Part shown: positions 1-7,933 of the stretch, one piece after another
How positions within the stretch are numbered: position 1 is the stretch's first letter
How the letters are laid out: the number at the start of each line of letters is the position of its first letter
Assembly (NCBI GenBank): GCA_025450135.1
Contig: JANWHZ010000038.1
Location: 1-57,661, forward strand
Reading direction: 5' to 3'
Length of the DNA stretch: 57,661 nt
From: Candidatus Saccharimonadales bacterium
Lineage (GTDB): Bacteria; Patescibacteriota; Saccharimonadia; Saccharimonadales; UBA4665
Program-made: the position numbers and the translations under genes
Notes under the pieces: generated by a model
Seen by the model: only the letters and a program-made list of their open reading frames with translations
Told to the model about the DNA's origin: nothing
Databases searched by the model: none

Positions 1-1457
1 CCAAAGATAGCGCTGATCGAACCGGGCGGCGGAGGCGTTGGGATTGTGGTTTCAGGATGGGATGTGACGAGCGGCGTGGCGTCTTTGTCGTACTTGCAGG
101 TGATGCTGACTTTTTGACCAGTAATTTCCTCGAGTGTCGCGGTAATAATCTTCTTGTTTTTAGGATCATTTGCCCGCTTCTGGTGGAAGGCATAGCCGAA
201 GGTTAGCGTTACTTCTCCTGGCTCAAACTCCGGGCGAGCCATGCGGATAATGCCGTAAAGGGTGTTGTACTGCTTCTTAAGTGATTCAAGCAGCGATTGC
301 CAAACTTGTGTGTCGACCATGAAATTGTCGCTGGATTCTGACTCGTCTGGCGGTTCTTCTAGTACTGCCGGTTTCGAACGTGATTGGGTAGTAGCAGCGG
401 GTGGTTTGGCGGGGGCCGGTTGCTCTATGGCCACTACGGGTGGTGGTAGGACTACAGGTTGTAGTACTACCGGTGCGGGTGCTGCGTGTATTACAGTACT
501 GGCGAGGCATGCTTCTAGCAGCACTATTTCAAGCTTCTGGTCAGGATTATGCGAAACTGGTACCTCGATAAGTTTAGCGAGTAGAGACAATGTGACAGCC
601 GGCTCAAGTGGTGGAGTGCCTGCAAGCAGCTGACTGCGTAAGGCTTGGCCAAGTTGTTTGGCAATTGCTCTCGCTTGATATCCATTAGATCGTAGTGTTG
701 CTAACACTGTCGCCAAGCCAGCGGTGTCAGCTTGCTGCAGGCAGCTGATGATCTGGCCGGTCACCGCATTGGTAGGGATGCCGAGCAGTTTTTCGACGGT
801 TTCGAGTTCTATTTTCTCGCCACCGCTGCCGGCTTGGTCGAGCATGCTGATGCTGTCTCGGAACGATCCGTCGCTGTGTTCGGCGATTAGGTTCAGGGCG
901 TCATTGCTGATATCGATCTTTTCTTCCTTCGCGATGTCTTTGAGATGGGACACCATTTTTTCTCGAGCGATCGGCTTAAACGTAAAGCGCTGGGTACGGC
1001 TAATAATCGTGGCCGGCAACTTGTGTGCTTCGGTGGTGGCGAGAATAAAGACGACGTGGGCAGGTGGCTCTTCCAGGGTTTTTAGTAGCGCATTGAACGC
1101 GCTGGTAGTCATCATATGGACTTCGTCGATGATATACACCTTATATTTGCCGCTGGTTGGGGTAATGTATACCTTGTCTCGCAGGTCGCGCACTTCTTCC
1201 ACACCGCCGTTGCTGGCTGCGTCGATCTCAATAATGTCTAAGTGGTTGTCTTCTCCGGTATACTCGACGCCGTTGAGTTCGTGGGCCAAAATGCGAGCGA
1301 TACTGGTTTTGCCGACACCGCGCGGGCCAGTAAACAGATAGGCGTGACTGATTTTGCCCGACGCAATTGCACGGCGGAGCGTCTCAGTGATGTGCTCCTG
1401 CCCTACAATCTCGTCAAGCGATTTTGACCGGTATTTACGGTATAACGCCTGCCCCAT
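1..1457 (-). CDS. dnaX: DNA polymerase III gamma/tau subunit, 3' end beyond window
   Basis: Clamp-loader ATPase of the replisome. The reading frame runs leftward and is open to base 1, so the C-terminus is missing. It begins MGQALYRKYRSKS, as DnaX proteins usually do, then GPRGVGKTS (Walker A), IIDEVHMM (Walker B) and ISRTQRF in place of the usual SRC sensor. An upstream in-frame ATG at 1508 would add 17 residues. I prefer 1457 because of homology and because TATAAT lies 9 nt upstream (1467-1472). Between RILAHELN and IEIDAASNGG, where bacterial DnaX normally has a four-cysteine zinc module, there is only a short cysteine-free linker (NGVEYTGEDNHLDI). The later part is a proline/alanine-rich linker followed by the start of a C-terminal domain. 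Confidence 0.95.
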   Translation of the reverse strand, partial: MGQALYRKYRSKSLDEIVGQEHITETLRRAIASGKISHAYLFTGPRGVGKTSIARILAHELNGVEYTGEDNHLDIIEIDAASNGGVEEVRDLRDKVYITPTSGKYKVYIIDEVHMMTTSAFNALLKTLEEPPAHVVFILATTEAHKLPATIISRTQRFTFKPIAREKMVSHLKDIAKEEKIDISNDALNLIAEHSDGSFRDSISMLDQAGSGGEKIELETVEKLLGIPTNAVTGQIISCLQQADTAGLATVLATLRSNGYQARAIAKQLGQALRSQLLAGTPPLEPAVTLSLLAKLIEVPVSHNPDQKLEIVLLEACLASTVIHAAPAPVVLQPVVLPPPVVAIEQPAPAKPPAATTQSRSKPAVLEEPPDESESSDNFMVDTQVWQSLLESLKKQYNTLYGIIRMARPEFEPGEVTLTFGYAFHQKRANDPKNKKIITATLEEITGQKVSITCKYDKDATPLVTSHPETTIPTPPPPGSISAIF

Positions 1458-1625
1458 TGCCACTTCATTATAGTCCTGATGCTTTTGAGATTGTTGTTGT
1501 GATTTCATGCTGCTACTTATTGCAGCACTACATGCGGTCTTTTTTCGAACGTCTGTCTGTGCCAACAAAAACAAACAAACAAAGCCGCGCAAAATACTAC
1601 TAGGTTTGGCGAGGCCGATTTTTGC

Positions 1626-1913
1626 CTAGAGGAACAGCTTTACTGTCGAGCTAGAGCACGAGAGTGAATGTGCATCAATACACTTCTTGCTATCCAAGTA
1701 CTGCTGCATTTGCCCTTTGATCAGGTGGTAATCCGCTTCATTCGGCGATGAACAATGGGGATATGAAGTATCGTTGGGCATAAGGTTGCTGCTACCGGGA
1801 CAAAAACTACCCGTAGATGCTGTGTCGGATTCGAATGGTACAAGAAACGCGAATACACCGCAGATGATGGCAAGTAACACGAGTACTCCTAAGAAGCCCA
1901 ACCACGATCTCAT
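1626..1913 (-). CDS. Small membrane-anchored or secreted protein, unknown function
   Basis: A 95-residue protein starting MRSWLGFLGVLVLLAIICGV, i.e. a short basic end followed by one hydrophobic segment (about residues 4-25), either an uncleaved signal anchor or a signal peptide. The rest is polar, extracytoplasmic if exported, with five cysteines (at FCPG, HCSS, KCID and LSCSS plus one in the hydrophobic segment) that could form disulfides. It lies just downstream of the 1931-2440 gene in the same direction (17 nt gap). I recognise no family. The evidence for a gene is the open frame, position and membrane-segment pattern. Confidence 0.6.
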   Translation of the reverse strand: MRSWLGFLGVLVLLAIICGVFAFLVPFESDTASTGSFCPGSSNLMPNDTSYPHCSSPNEADYHLIKGQMQQYLDSKKCIDAHSLSCSSSTVKLFL

Positions 1914-1930
1914 ACGTATCCTTTATATAT

Positions 1931-2440
1931 CTACAGGGCAGCTTCAAGCGCTGCCCACTCAGCGCTACCGTCTTCTTCAGGAACATCCGCGCTGACCTGA
2001 TCACCCGGCTTAGCCTTGAAGTAGGTTACACTAGCGAGCAGTACGCGGTAATTCTTTTCGCCAACCTGGATAAAGTAGTGGCCGTTCTCGAGTTTGAGGG
2101 TACCGACAACTTGCTTCCTGGGAATCGGGCCGATTTGCTTATACAGGAACGTGCCGTCGTCAGCGATAGTAAGTTTCAGGATGTCGCCTTGCACAAGTTT
2201 AGATTTTGAAGCGTAGTTAGCTGGAACAGGGTATGTTTTAGCGTCGCTGCCGACCATGTTTTGGCCGTCAAACACGCCTTCGATAATTTTACCGAGGTTT
2301 TCATCCCGTTTCAGCGAGGTGACTTTTTCATCATCACCGACCATGCTTACTAAGAGCTCATTAGCTGCAGCGAGGCTAGTCTCAGCCTCTTGGATCAGTG
2401 CACGCAAACGTTTGATTTGTTTTTCCGGAATGTCCGCCAT
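1931..2440 (-). CDS. Conserved-looking hypothetical protein with N-terminal helix and beta-rich C-terminal half
   Basis: I start at ATG 2440 (MADIPEKQIKRLRAL), 169 residues, because a purine-rich AGGGG motif lies just upstream. An in-frame ATG at 2488 would add 16 unlikely residues. Residues 1-45 form an amphipathic helix (EKQIKRLRALIQEAETSL). The rest looks beta-rich with many valine, glycine and lysine residues (VQGDILKLTI, KQVVGTLKLENG, PGDQVSADV), compatible with a small barrel, and ends in an acidic tail. No catalytic motif is visible. It is probably cytoplasmic. I do not know the function. Confidence 0.8.
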   Translation of the reverse strand: MADIPEKQIKRLRALIQEAETSLAAANELLVSMVGDDEKVTSLKRDENLGKIIEGVFDGQNMVGSDAKTYPVPANYASKSKLVQGDILKLTIADDGTFLYKQIGPIPRKQVVGTLKLENGHYFIQVGEKNYRVLLASVTYFKAKPGDQVSADVPEEDGSAEWAALEAAL

Positions 2441-2635
2441 GTTCCCCTGTCTCTCTTTTTGGATGGCTTTTCCTCCTAAACCTAACACGTTTATATATCC
2501 AAGTCAAAGAATTTGGAAATCTGTGGATAAGTGACGAGCAGGCAGGCGGTGTACGCAGGGCAGAGTGGTAGTACGCTAGTTGCGCGCAGTCTGAATGTAC
2601 CACTAACAGTTTTGCTATAAGATAAGAATAGTTGT

Positions 2636-2830
2636 ATGATATGCGTCACGAGTGGAGATGAACATTGTTCTCGGTTTGGTGAGTTACCAGTGTGCGAAAA
2701 CGGTTGCTACCACCTTGGCGAAATGCAAAGTCAAGCCGTCCGTAAACTTGGTGAAGCGATTATTAGAAGCAAATGTCCCGGTACGGTACCAGTGACGGCA
2801 CGCTTCATCCTTAGTCAGGCTGCGTCTTAA
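2636..2830 (+). CDS. Short ORF resembling a degenerate histidine-phosphatase N-terminus
   Basis: A 64-codon frame from ATG 2636 to TAA 2830. The start (MICVTSGDEHCSRFGELP) and the later YHLGEMQSQAVRKLGEAI have the spacing of the N-terminus of phosphoglycerate-mutase-type phosphatases (V-R-H-G-E ... L-T-x-x-G-x-x-Q-A). Here the catalytic RHG triplet reads TSG, and the protein stops where the family normally continues for another 100 or more residues. TATAAG-like sequence lies just upstream and there is no clear Shine-Dalgarno sequence. It may be a small real gene or the remnant of a phosphatase gene. It is convergent with the next gene, 29 nt apart. Confidence 0.35.
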   Translation: MICVTSGDEHCSRFGELPVCENGCYHLGEMQSQAVRKLGEAIIRSKCPGTVPVTARFILSQAAS

Positions 2831-2859
2831 GAAATGAATGGTATGCAACTAGATAACTG

Positions 2860-3948
2860 CTAGGCTTGGGCCAGAGCAGGCTCGGAAGCTGGCCGAGTAG
2901 CGGCGGCTACCTGATGGGGACTATCTCGTTCGATGGTGAGGTAGTCGCCGTCGAGCAGTGCAAGCGGGCGTGCCAGTACTGCACGCTCAGCTGCATGTCT
3001 ATCATCGAGATGTAGATCTCGGTACCTTTGCTTGATAAGCTCTACAGCTTGGGGAAGCTTATGTCTTTCATGTATGGCAAGGCTACATACCGCGCGTACC
3101 ACGACGCTGCCCCACCTTGATGCACGTACCAGCCTAACCACCCGATTGTTTATTTCATCATGGTTGCCGTAGTATGCTTGCTCGTCCCCAGCAATGCCGT
3201 AGCCAAGCCGCACGTGGAGGAGTGCTGCCATCGCATTGTCGATCCGTTCAAGACCGTTATTGGGGTTGCCAGCACGATAAAAGCCTTCAGCTATGTCATA
3301 TAATTCAGTGACGCCGTCTCGGGCGTCGTGCGATAGGCTGGCCAGTGCCGCATAGTCCGGACCGCTTCCATTGTAGTGGCTAAACATGGCGTGGCTTCCT
3401 CGATCAGCCTGAATGCAAGCTGCGGTTGCTAACCGTCCCATGGCGGCAAATGTATTGGCTCTCAGCGATAACATATCGCGGTAATCTGATTTGCCAACAG
3501 ACGCGTCGTCTGCAAAAAAAGTATGTAAGTGCCAGTCACTGCGCGGTATTTGGTGGTCTGTCAGTCGCAACCCGCCGTCCATGAGATGCGTCAGTCTGCC
3601 CAGCGTCTGATTTGCCTGGTCACTGGCTTGATACGCATCGTAAAGCGAGCGCGGGTCTCCACCATAGATCGCCATTTGTCGTAATTGTTCGGCTCGAGCG
3701 CTTTGAAAACGGGCAAGTTCGATATGCGAGCCAAGAATGCTATCAGTATCACGCTCTGAGTAAGGACCAAGGTTTGACGTACGGCTATCGGCGGCGGACT
3801 GTATCTGGTCGGTGTGTAGCTGCAGGTCTTGTATCGTTGCGGAGATTAGCGGTCCGGCAGCAGTTGCGCCGTTTAGGTCGTACCACAGCAGCTCGCACTG
3901 GGCACCTACAGAAGCCTCATAGTATTGTCGTGGTTCGTAAATATTCAT
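2860..3948 (-). CDS. Hypothetical protein, mostly helical, unknown function
   Basis: A 362-residue soluble-looking protein starting MNIYEPRQYYEASVGAQCE. It has no signal peptide and no obvious membrane segment. The composition suggests many alpha helices (ARFQSARAEQLRQM, HAAERAVLARPLALL) and it ends in an Ala/Pro-rich tail. No motif I recognise is present. A promoter with TAGACA, a 16 nt spacer and TATAAT lies directly upstream (3972-3999), so it is likely transcribed alone. The start is followed by a continuous frame with typical codon use, so the coding call is firm while the function is unknown. Confidence 0.75.
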   Translation of the reverse strand: MNIYEPRQYYEASVGAQCELLWYDLNGATAAGPLISATIQDLQLHTDQIQSAADSRTSNLGPYSERDTDSILGSHIELARFQSARAEQLRQMAIYGGDPRSLYDAYQASDQANQTLGRLTHLMDGGLRLTDHQIPRSDWHLHTFFADDASVGKSDYRDMLSLRANTFAAMGRLATAACIQADRGSHAMFSHYNGSGPDYAALASLSHDARDGVTELYDIAEGFYRAGNPNNGLERIDNAMAALLHVRLGYGIAGDEQAYYGNHDEINNRVVRLVRASRWGSVVVRAVCSLAIHERHKLPQAVELIKQRYRDLHLDDRHAAERAVLARPLALLDGDYLTIERDSPHQVAAATRPASEPALAQA

Positions 3949-3971
3949 AAAATTCGAAATAGTGCAACTAT

Positions 3972-3999
3972 ATTATATACTCTTTTGAGTAAATGTCTA
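3972..3999 (-). promoter_or_regulatory. Promoter of the 2860-3948 gene
   Basis: Read on the minus strand: -35 TAGACA (3994-3999), 16 nt spacer, -10 TATAAT (3972-3977). The -10 ends 23 nt before the ATG at 3948. The two hexamers match the sigma-70 consensus at 4/6 and 6/6. Confidence 0.6.
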
Positions 4000-4060
4000 T
4001 AAAGTATTCGGGCGACTATCCCACGGCAGCGAGTAAACATCTGCTAATTTGGTTGTATAA

Positions 4061-4459
4061 ATGAAACACAATGCCAACATCGTGACAGCTGGCGGGTTGC
4101 GTTCTTTGTGCTATTAGTTCTTTTCATCGTATTATCTTTTATTACCATTATTCTCGGTGTCGCATATACTCAATCAAGCAGTCGCTTAGATGCGCAGAAT
4201 ATCCGGTTGAACAACATTGCTAGTGCGAACGCGCAGAGTTAGCAACAGTGCATAGACAGAGCGAACCAAACTCAACAGGCCTACAACGTTAACCCATTCG
4301 CAACCAATCACCCCGATCTACAAGCTGCAATCAACGCGTGTGAGGCAGAATATCCAACTCATTACCGGTACGCCCTACCTAGCGCAGAGCGAAGTAGGCA
4401 CAGGGAGCACGTTTACGCTTGAACTCCTTTTTATCCCGCTGGCTGACAAACAGAAATAG
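4061..4459 (+). pseudogene. Decayed membrane-protein frame plus histidine-kinase C-terminal remnant
   Basis: An ATG at 4061 opens MKHNANIVTAGG but stops at once. Shifting frame at about 4090 gives WRVAFFVLLVLFIVLSF followed by ITIILGVAYTQSSSR, a convincing transmembrane helix and outer stretch, which is cut by an in-frame TAG at 4240-4242 and resumes for 59 more codons to TGA 4420. In the neighbouring frame, 4367-4459 reads GTPYLAQSEVGTGSTF then TLELLFIPLADKQK and TAG. This is the typical end of a histidine-kinase ATPase domain (SEVGxGSTFxxxLP). The frameshift, nonsense codon and detached kinase tail point to a decayed sensor gene or a fusion of two remnants. Sequencing error cannot be excluded. 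Confidence 0.6.
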
Positions 4460-4831
4460 GGTGTAGCATCTAGCTAACACAGTGTCGATAATTGCATTAC
4501 TTTTTGCTGTTCCCTTTATATGGATCCCAGTGATGAAGTAAGAGAATGAGTGTGTTAATGATAATAGTCAGTAGTTATTAAGACATAAATATGAGATGAA
4601 GTAGCTTGCTGTTAGAAGAGTGATGTAGTCTTCTTCTTTTGGTTGTTGTATGTGTGCCGTAGCACGTGGCAGGTATACCATCGCCTGCCATACCCAACCT
4701 ACACCACGTAGTAGTATGAGTAAGTAAGACACAAATTTGATGTTTACTTCTTAAAAATGGCTCAAAAATGTGTACGCCCGTGTACACTTTACAAGTATAA
4801 TGATTTGTTGTGGAGCGTTTATAACAATTAA
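4460..4831 (+). other. Gene-free stretch
   Basis: About 370 nt between the decayed sensor remnant and the rplL terminator. I see no plausible coding frame, tRNA or strong repeat. A minus-strand open frame (4578-4892) crosses the rplL terminator and starts inside rplL, so I do not accept it. A short inverted repeat around GTACACGCCCGTGTACAC-like sequence (about 4768-4788) is the only local structure noticed. Confidence 0.4.
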
Positions 4832-4864
4832 AAAGTAACCCCGGGGTTTCCAGGGTTACTTTAC
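4832..4864 (-). terminator. Intrinsic terminator of rplJ-rplL
   Basis: On the minus strand AAAGTAACCC and GGGTTACTTT form a stem around a short loop, followed by TTTTTAATT. It lies about 20 nt after the rplL stop codon. Confidence 0.85.
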
Positions 4865-4884
4865 TGTTTGCCGTGGTTTGCAGC

Positions 4885-5262
4885 TTAGGCAAGTTCGACG
4901 GTAGCGCCAGCAGCTTCGAGAGCAGCCTTTGCCTTTTCCGCGTCTTCCTTCTTAGCGTGCTCTAGGATGGTCTTGGGAACACCATCAACGAGCGCCTTAG
5001 CTTCACCGAGCCCAAGGTTAGTCAGATCCTTGACAGCCTTGATGACGGCAACTTTCTGCCCACCAGCGTCTTTCAGTACAACGTCGTACTCAGACTTTGC
5101 TTCTTCAACGGGAGCTGCGCCTGCAGCTGGACCGGCCGCAACTGCAACTGCCGCGGCAGCTGGCTCAATGCCGTACTCGTCCTTCAGAACGGTTTTAAGC
5201 TCGTTTACTTCGAGGACAGTCAGCTTGGTCAGCTCTTCTGCCAGTTTCTTGACATCTGCCAT
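4885..5262 (-). CDS. rplL: 50S ribosomal protein L7/L12 (bL12)
   Basis: The 125-residue stalk protein that recruits translation GTPases to the ribosome. It has the N-terminal dimerisation helix region (MADVKKLAEELTKLTVLEVN), an Ala/Gly-rich hinge (AAAAVAVAAGPAAGAAP), and the C-terminal factor-binding domain (EYDVVLKDAGGQKVAVIKAV and GLGEAKALVDGVP). The length is normal. A GGAG motif precedes the ATG, 21 nt after the rplJ stop. It is co-transcribed with rplJ and ends at the terminator at 4832-4864. Confidence 0.98.
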   Translation of the reverse strand: MADVKKLAEELTKLTVLEVNELKTVLKDEYGIEPAAAAVAVAAGPAAGAAPVEEAKSEYDVVLKDAGGQKVAVIKAVKDLTNLGLGEAKALVDGVPKTILEHAKKEDAEKAKAALEAAGATVELA

Positions 5263-5283
5263 AGTATTCTCCTTATATCTGCC

Positions 5284-5808
5284 TTATGCGGCAGCTTTTG
5301 CTTCTATGCCATCAAGCAACGCATGAAGGTTGCCTGAGAGCGCGTTTGTAACATCGTTCAGCGGTGATTGCAGCATAGCCACGACTTGGGCGATGAGCTG
5401 TGCCTTGCTCGGCAACGTAGCTAGCGCCTTGACTTCGTCCTTGCTTAGAAACGTGCCTTCTGCGCTTATGGCGCCGACAAATTCAAGCGTTGGGTTAGTC
5501 TTCATAAAGCCAGCCAGTACTTGGGCTGGGGCGACTTCATCTTCGCTGTTGAAGGCATACATTAGTTGCCCGTTCAGGCTGCTAATATCGGTACCTTTCA
5601 GCGCGTCGTTCTGCTGTATAGCCTTGATGACGAGGCGGTTTTTCACGACACGCAATTGCGTACCGTTGCTGCGGGCTTGCTTGCGCAACGCCTGCATGGC
5701 CTTCACGGTTGTGCCTGGGTAGGCGGCTACGATAGTCATCTTTGACGAAGCCAGCAATGCTGCCACTTCGCTTACGACTTCATCTTTCTTTGCTTTTGTT
5801 AAAGCCAT
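5284..5808 (-). CDS. rplJ: 50S ribosomal protein L10 (uL10)
   Basis: A 174-residue stalk-base protein that binds 23S rRNA and carries L12 dimers on its C-terminal helix. The start MALTKAKKDEVVSEVAALLA and the internal LRKQARSNGTQLRVVKNRL are typical of L10. The end (LHALLDGIEAKAAA) is the L12-binding helix region. GGAG precedes the ATG. It is the first gene of a two-gene operon whose leader (5830-5981) resembles the L10 autoregulatory RNA, so expression is probably controlled by L10-L12 binding its own mRNA. Confidence 0.98.
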   Translation of the reverse strand: MALTKAKKDEVVSEVAALLASSKMTIVAAYPGTTVKAMQALRKQARSNGTQLRVVKNRLVIKAIQQNDALKGTDISSLNGQLMYAFNSEDEVAPAQVLAGFMKTNPTLEFVGAISAEGTFLSKDEVKALATLPSKAQLIAQVVAMLQSPLNDVTNALSGNLHALLDGIEAKAAA

Positions 5809-5829
5809 TTTCTTACTCCTTGCATTGAG

Positions 5830-5981
5830 TAATCTTGATCCGGTTATCGACCGTTACTCGGATCTGTTGCCAAACAAAATACGCCTTTGTTTCCAAAGAC
5901 GTACATACTCGAAGACGAGTGTTTGTACCTCGGCGACATGATTAAGGCCTTGATAGCCCGTCGCTGTCTTTGGCAACTTAT
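5830..5981 (-). ncRNA. Ribosomal L10-leader-like autoregulatory RNA
   Basis: The 5' UTR of rplJ. On the minus strand it contains AGACAGCGACGGGC ... GGCCTTAATCATGTCGCCGA (plus 5927-5974), which has the conserved AGACAGC ... CTTAATC ... GCCGAGG arrangement of the bacterial L10 leader, where the rRNA site for L10 is mimicked. A second paired region follows (GCGTATTTTGTTT and a long hairpin around AGTATGTACGTCTTT). The assignment is by motif order and position before rplJ. A covariance-model scan (Rfam L10 leader) would confirm it. Confidence 0.75.
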
Positions 5982-5986
5982 CTGTT

Positions 5987-6015
5987 ATTGTACCCGGTTA
6001 GAGGTTATTTATCAA
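5987..6015 (-). promoter_or_regulatory. rplJ-rplL promoter
   Basis: Minus strand: TTGATA (6010-6015), 17 nt spacer, TACAAT (5987-5992). This is a near-consensus sigma-70 promoter. The -35 overlaps the last codons of the upstream tmk-thyX fusion gene. Transcription would begin around 5980, just before the L10 leader. Confidence 0.8.
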
Positions 6016-7810
6016 GAGGCGGCTTCGTATTCGCTCGTTTGGCGGAGCGCTTTGGATGAGGCGCACTGACAACTGGTTTAGCAAGTGCGGGTGTTGCATC
6101 GGCTTGGGCTGGGCGGATGGCTGCGATGAGCAACGGGTGTACATTGTCCAGCGTGCTGAGTAGTACAGTGATTAGGCGGTGAGCGGTTGGGTGCAGCGTG
6201 GAGCTGTCTGTGAGCTTATAAAGACGCACAAGGTCGCTTGCCGACGCAGTTACTTTGGCTCGGACTCGGTGCCCAAACAAGGTCGCATATTGTGCTTCTA
6301 CACTATATCCTGCTGTTTGCATCGCGCTATAGAGCATCAGGCTAAGGTCAAAACAGCGCTCAAAGTCCTCACTGAGACCTGCCTGCTCGATAGAGGCAGG
6401 CACATCGTAACCAAGCCGTGGCGACAGTGGCTGCCAGTCGAGGCTGTTTACAGCCTCGGCGCGGAGGTCAGCAATCGCTTCAAACTCTGTAAGTACGTCC
6501 CAACTGTATAAAACCGAGTCGAGGGCCAGCTTGTTGGGCGCAGGTTCACGCACGTAGCTGCGCAAAACAAAGGATTTTTTATCATAGGGCCAATCGGAAA
6601 CAGTGCGTTGAATGTCGCCGAAGGATTGGTTGCTGTACTCATAGAGGATTGCCGGGACGACATCGAGCTCGTTACGCGGCCAGTAGCTTGTCAAACTAAC
6701 AGTTTCCGATTCGTCGCTGTAGTTTTTTTGTAGCTCCGCAGCAACAGCTGAGAGTGAGGCGGCTGCGACTGGCTTTTTCTCAGGTGTTAACTCGGACATT
6801 GCCTGATCGTGTTGCACGGCCACCAGGGCAGCTGCAGGTAAGACAAGCTGAGCGTGAGATCGTGTCTCGGCAGGCAGCTGGTCGGCAATTTTGGCATAGA
6901 GCTTGATTAGCTGCGACATGTGTTGCTCGTAGAGCTCTTTGGTTGGTACGTCGAGGTGAGGCGGGATATAGAAGGCAACCGGCGGCTGATCGATCGAAAT
7001 CACCGCTCGTGGCACGCCTGAACGGACTGCAGCGAGTACTGATACTTTCTTGGTTTTGGATTGTTGGGGTGCAGCTTGTTCCGTGGGCGCTGGTGGTGTG
7101 GCTACCTCAGGTGCTGGCTCGGGTTCAGGCACGAGCGGTGATACTTTACCCCAGATCAGATCGTGTATTTGGCTGGGGTCGAGTAAGACGTTGCCACGCG
7201 CACAATCAACGCGAATAAAATCCTTGGGGAACAGCTGGCACATGTCGTCGTACACCGTGGCGGCCAACTGAAGTTGATCAAGTTCGGCTAGCTGGAGTGC
7301 CTCTATGTATTGCTCTGGCGTAGTACCGCGCTTTTGGCGCACTCGTTCTTGCGCGATGGCAGGCGGCACGCGAAGCACGAAGCTCATCGTCGGGCGCGGC
7401 ATGTTGAGCATGCGGAACTGAAGATTATCAAGCCAGATAAAGAAGCCACGACGTTCTTCAGGATGGATAATTTTAGCACCCTGGTTAGCCATATTCGAGC
7501 CCCCAAATCTCGTGGCGATAACTGCCTTCCCTTCAGCAAGCGCTTTACGGATAGCCGGGGTAGCATCGTAGTAATCAAGTGCGTAAAAAAGACAGGCAGT
7601 GTAGGCGCCGACCTGGATGCCAGAGCCGTAGGAGCCATGCACGTACTGGTCAACAAAATATGCAGCTGATTGACCGTGCTGTGGAAAGTTGAACTGGACT
7701 ACTTCGTAACCTGTTGTTTCAAGGCGCCGCTTTAGGAACGCGGCTTGTGTGTCTTTGCCACTGCCGTCAGTGCCTTCGATTGTGATAAACAAGCCGTCTC
7801 GCTGCTGCAT
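6005..7810 (-). CDS. Thymidylate kinase fused to a degenerate ThyX-like domain
   Basis: A 601-residue protein from ATG 7810 (a GTG at 7831 is an alternative). Residues 1 to about 210 are a dTMP-kinase-like P-loop domain (TIEGTDGSGKDTQ, then the dTMP-site region). A Pro/Ala/Glu linker follows at about 220-260. The C-terminal half resembles the second domain of two-domain ThyX-like proteins: VVPAILYEYSNQSFGDI, EFEAIADLRAEAVN, LGYDVPASIEQAGL, EAQYATLFGHRVRAKV, HPTAHRLI. Where ThyX has its RHR-x-x-S flavin/dUMP motif this protein has LRAEAVNS, so thymidylate synthase activity by this domain is doubtful. It may act as a kinase with a nucleotide-binding partner domain. It faces away from the reductase gene at 7934. 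Confidence 0.8.
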   Translation of the reverse strand: MQQRDGLFITIEGTDGSGKDTQAAFLKRRLETTGYEVVQFNFPQHGQSAAYFVDQYVHGSYGSGIQVGAYTACLFYALDYYDATPAIRKALAEGKAVIATRFGGSNMANQGAKIIHPEERRGFFIWLDNLQFRMLNMPRPTMSFVLRVPPAIAQERVRQKRGTTPEQYIEALQLAELDQLQLAATVYDDMCQLFPKDFIRVDCARGNVLLDPSQIHDLIWGKVSPLVPEPEPAPEVATPPAPTEQAAPQQSKTKKVSVLAAVRSGVPRAVISIDQPPVAFYIPPHLDVPTKELYEQHMSQLIKLYAKIADQLPAETRSHAQLVLPAAALVAVQHDQAMSELTPEKKPVAAASLSAVAAELQKNYSDESETVSLTSYWPRNELDVVPAILYEYSNQSFGDIQRTVSDWPYDKKSFVLRSYVREPAPNKLALDSVLYSWDVLTEFEAIADLRAEAVNSLDWQPLSPRLGYDVPASIEQAGLSEDFERCFDLSLMLYSAMQTAGYSVEAQYATLFGHRVRAKVTASASDLVRLYKLTDSSTLHPTAHRLITVLLSTLDNVHPLLIAAIRPAQADATPALAKPVVSAPHPKRSAKRANTKPPLDK

Positions 7811-7843
7811 AATGGGTGATCCTGCTCCCACGTATTAGCGTGC

Positions 7844-7852
7844 ATTATAACA
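7844..7852 (-). promoter_or_regulatory. Extended -10 promoter of the tmk-thyX fusion gene
   Basis: Minus strand TGtTATAAT (7844-7852), an extended -10. No good -35 is seen at 16-18 nt. The start of transcription would fall near 7837. Confidence 0.55.
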
Positions 7853-7933
7853 GATAGATATCAGATTGCCTACGCTGGCCTGTCGCCTCATGGTATCTTA
7901 TACTACTGTGGTAGTAAGTGGAGTTGCAGGACT

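Noticed and set aside
262..1341. Plus-strand open frames over dnaX
   Set aside because: The minus strand carries an unbroken DnaX with all motifs; the plus frames are shadows.
4578..4892. 104-codon minus-strand frame
   Set aside because: It starts inside rplL and runs through the rplL terminator; no homology signal or ribosome-binding site.
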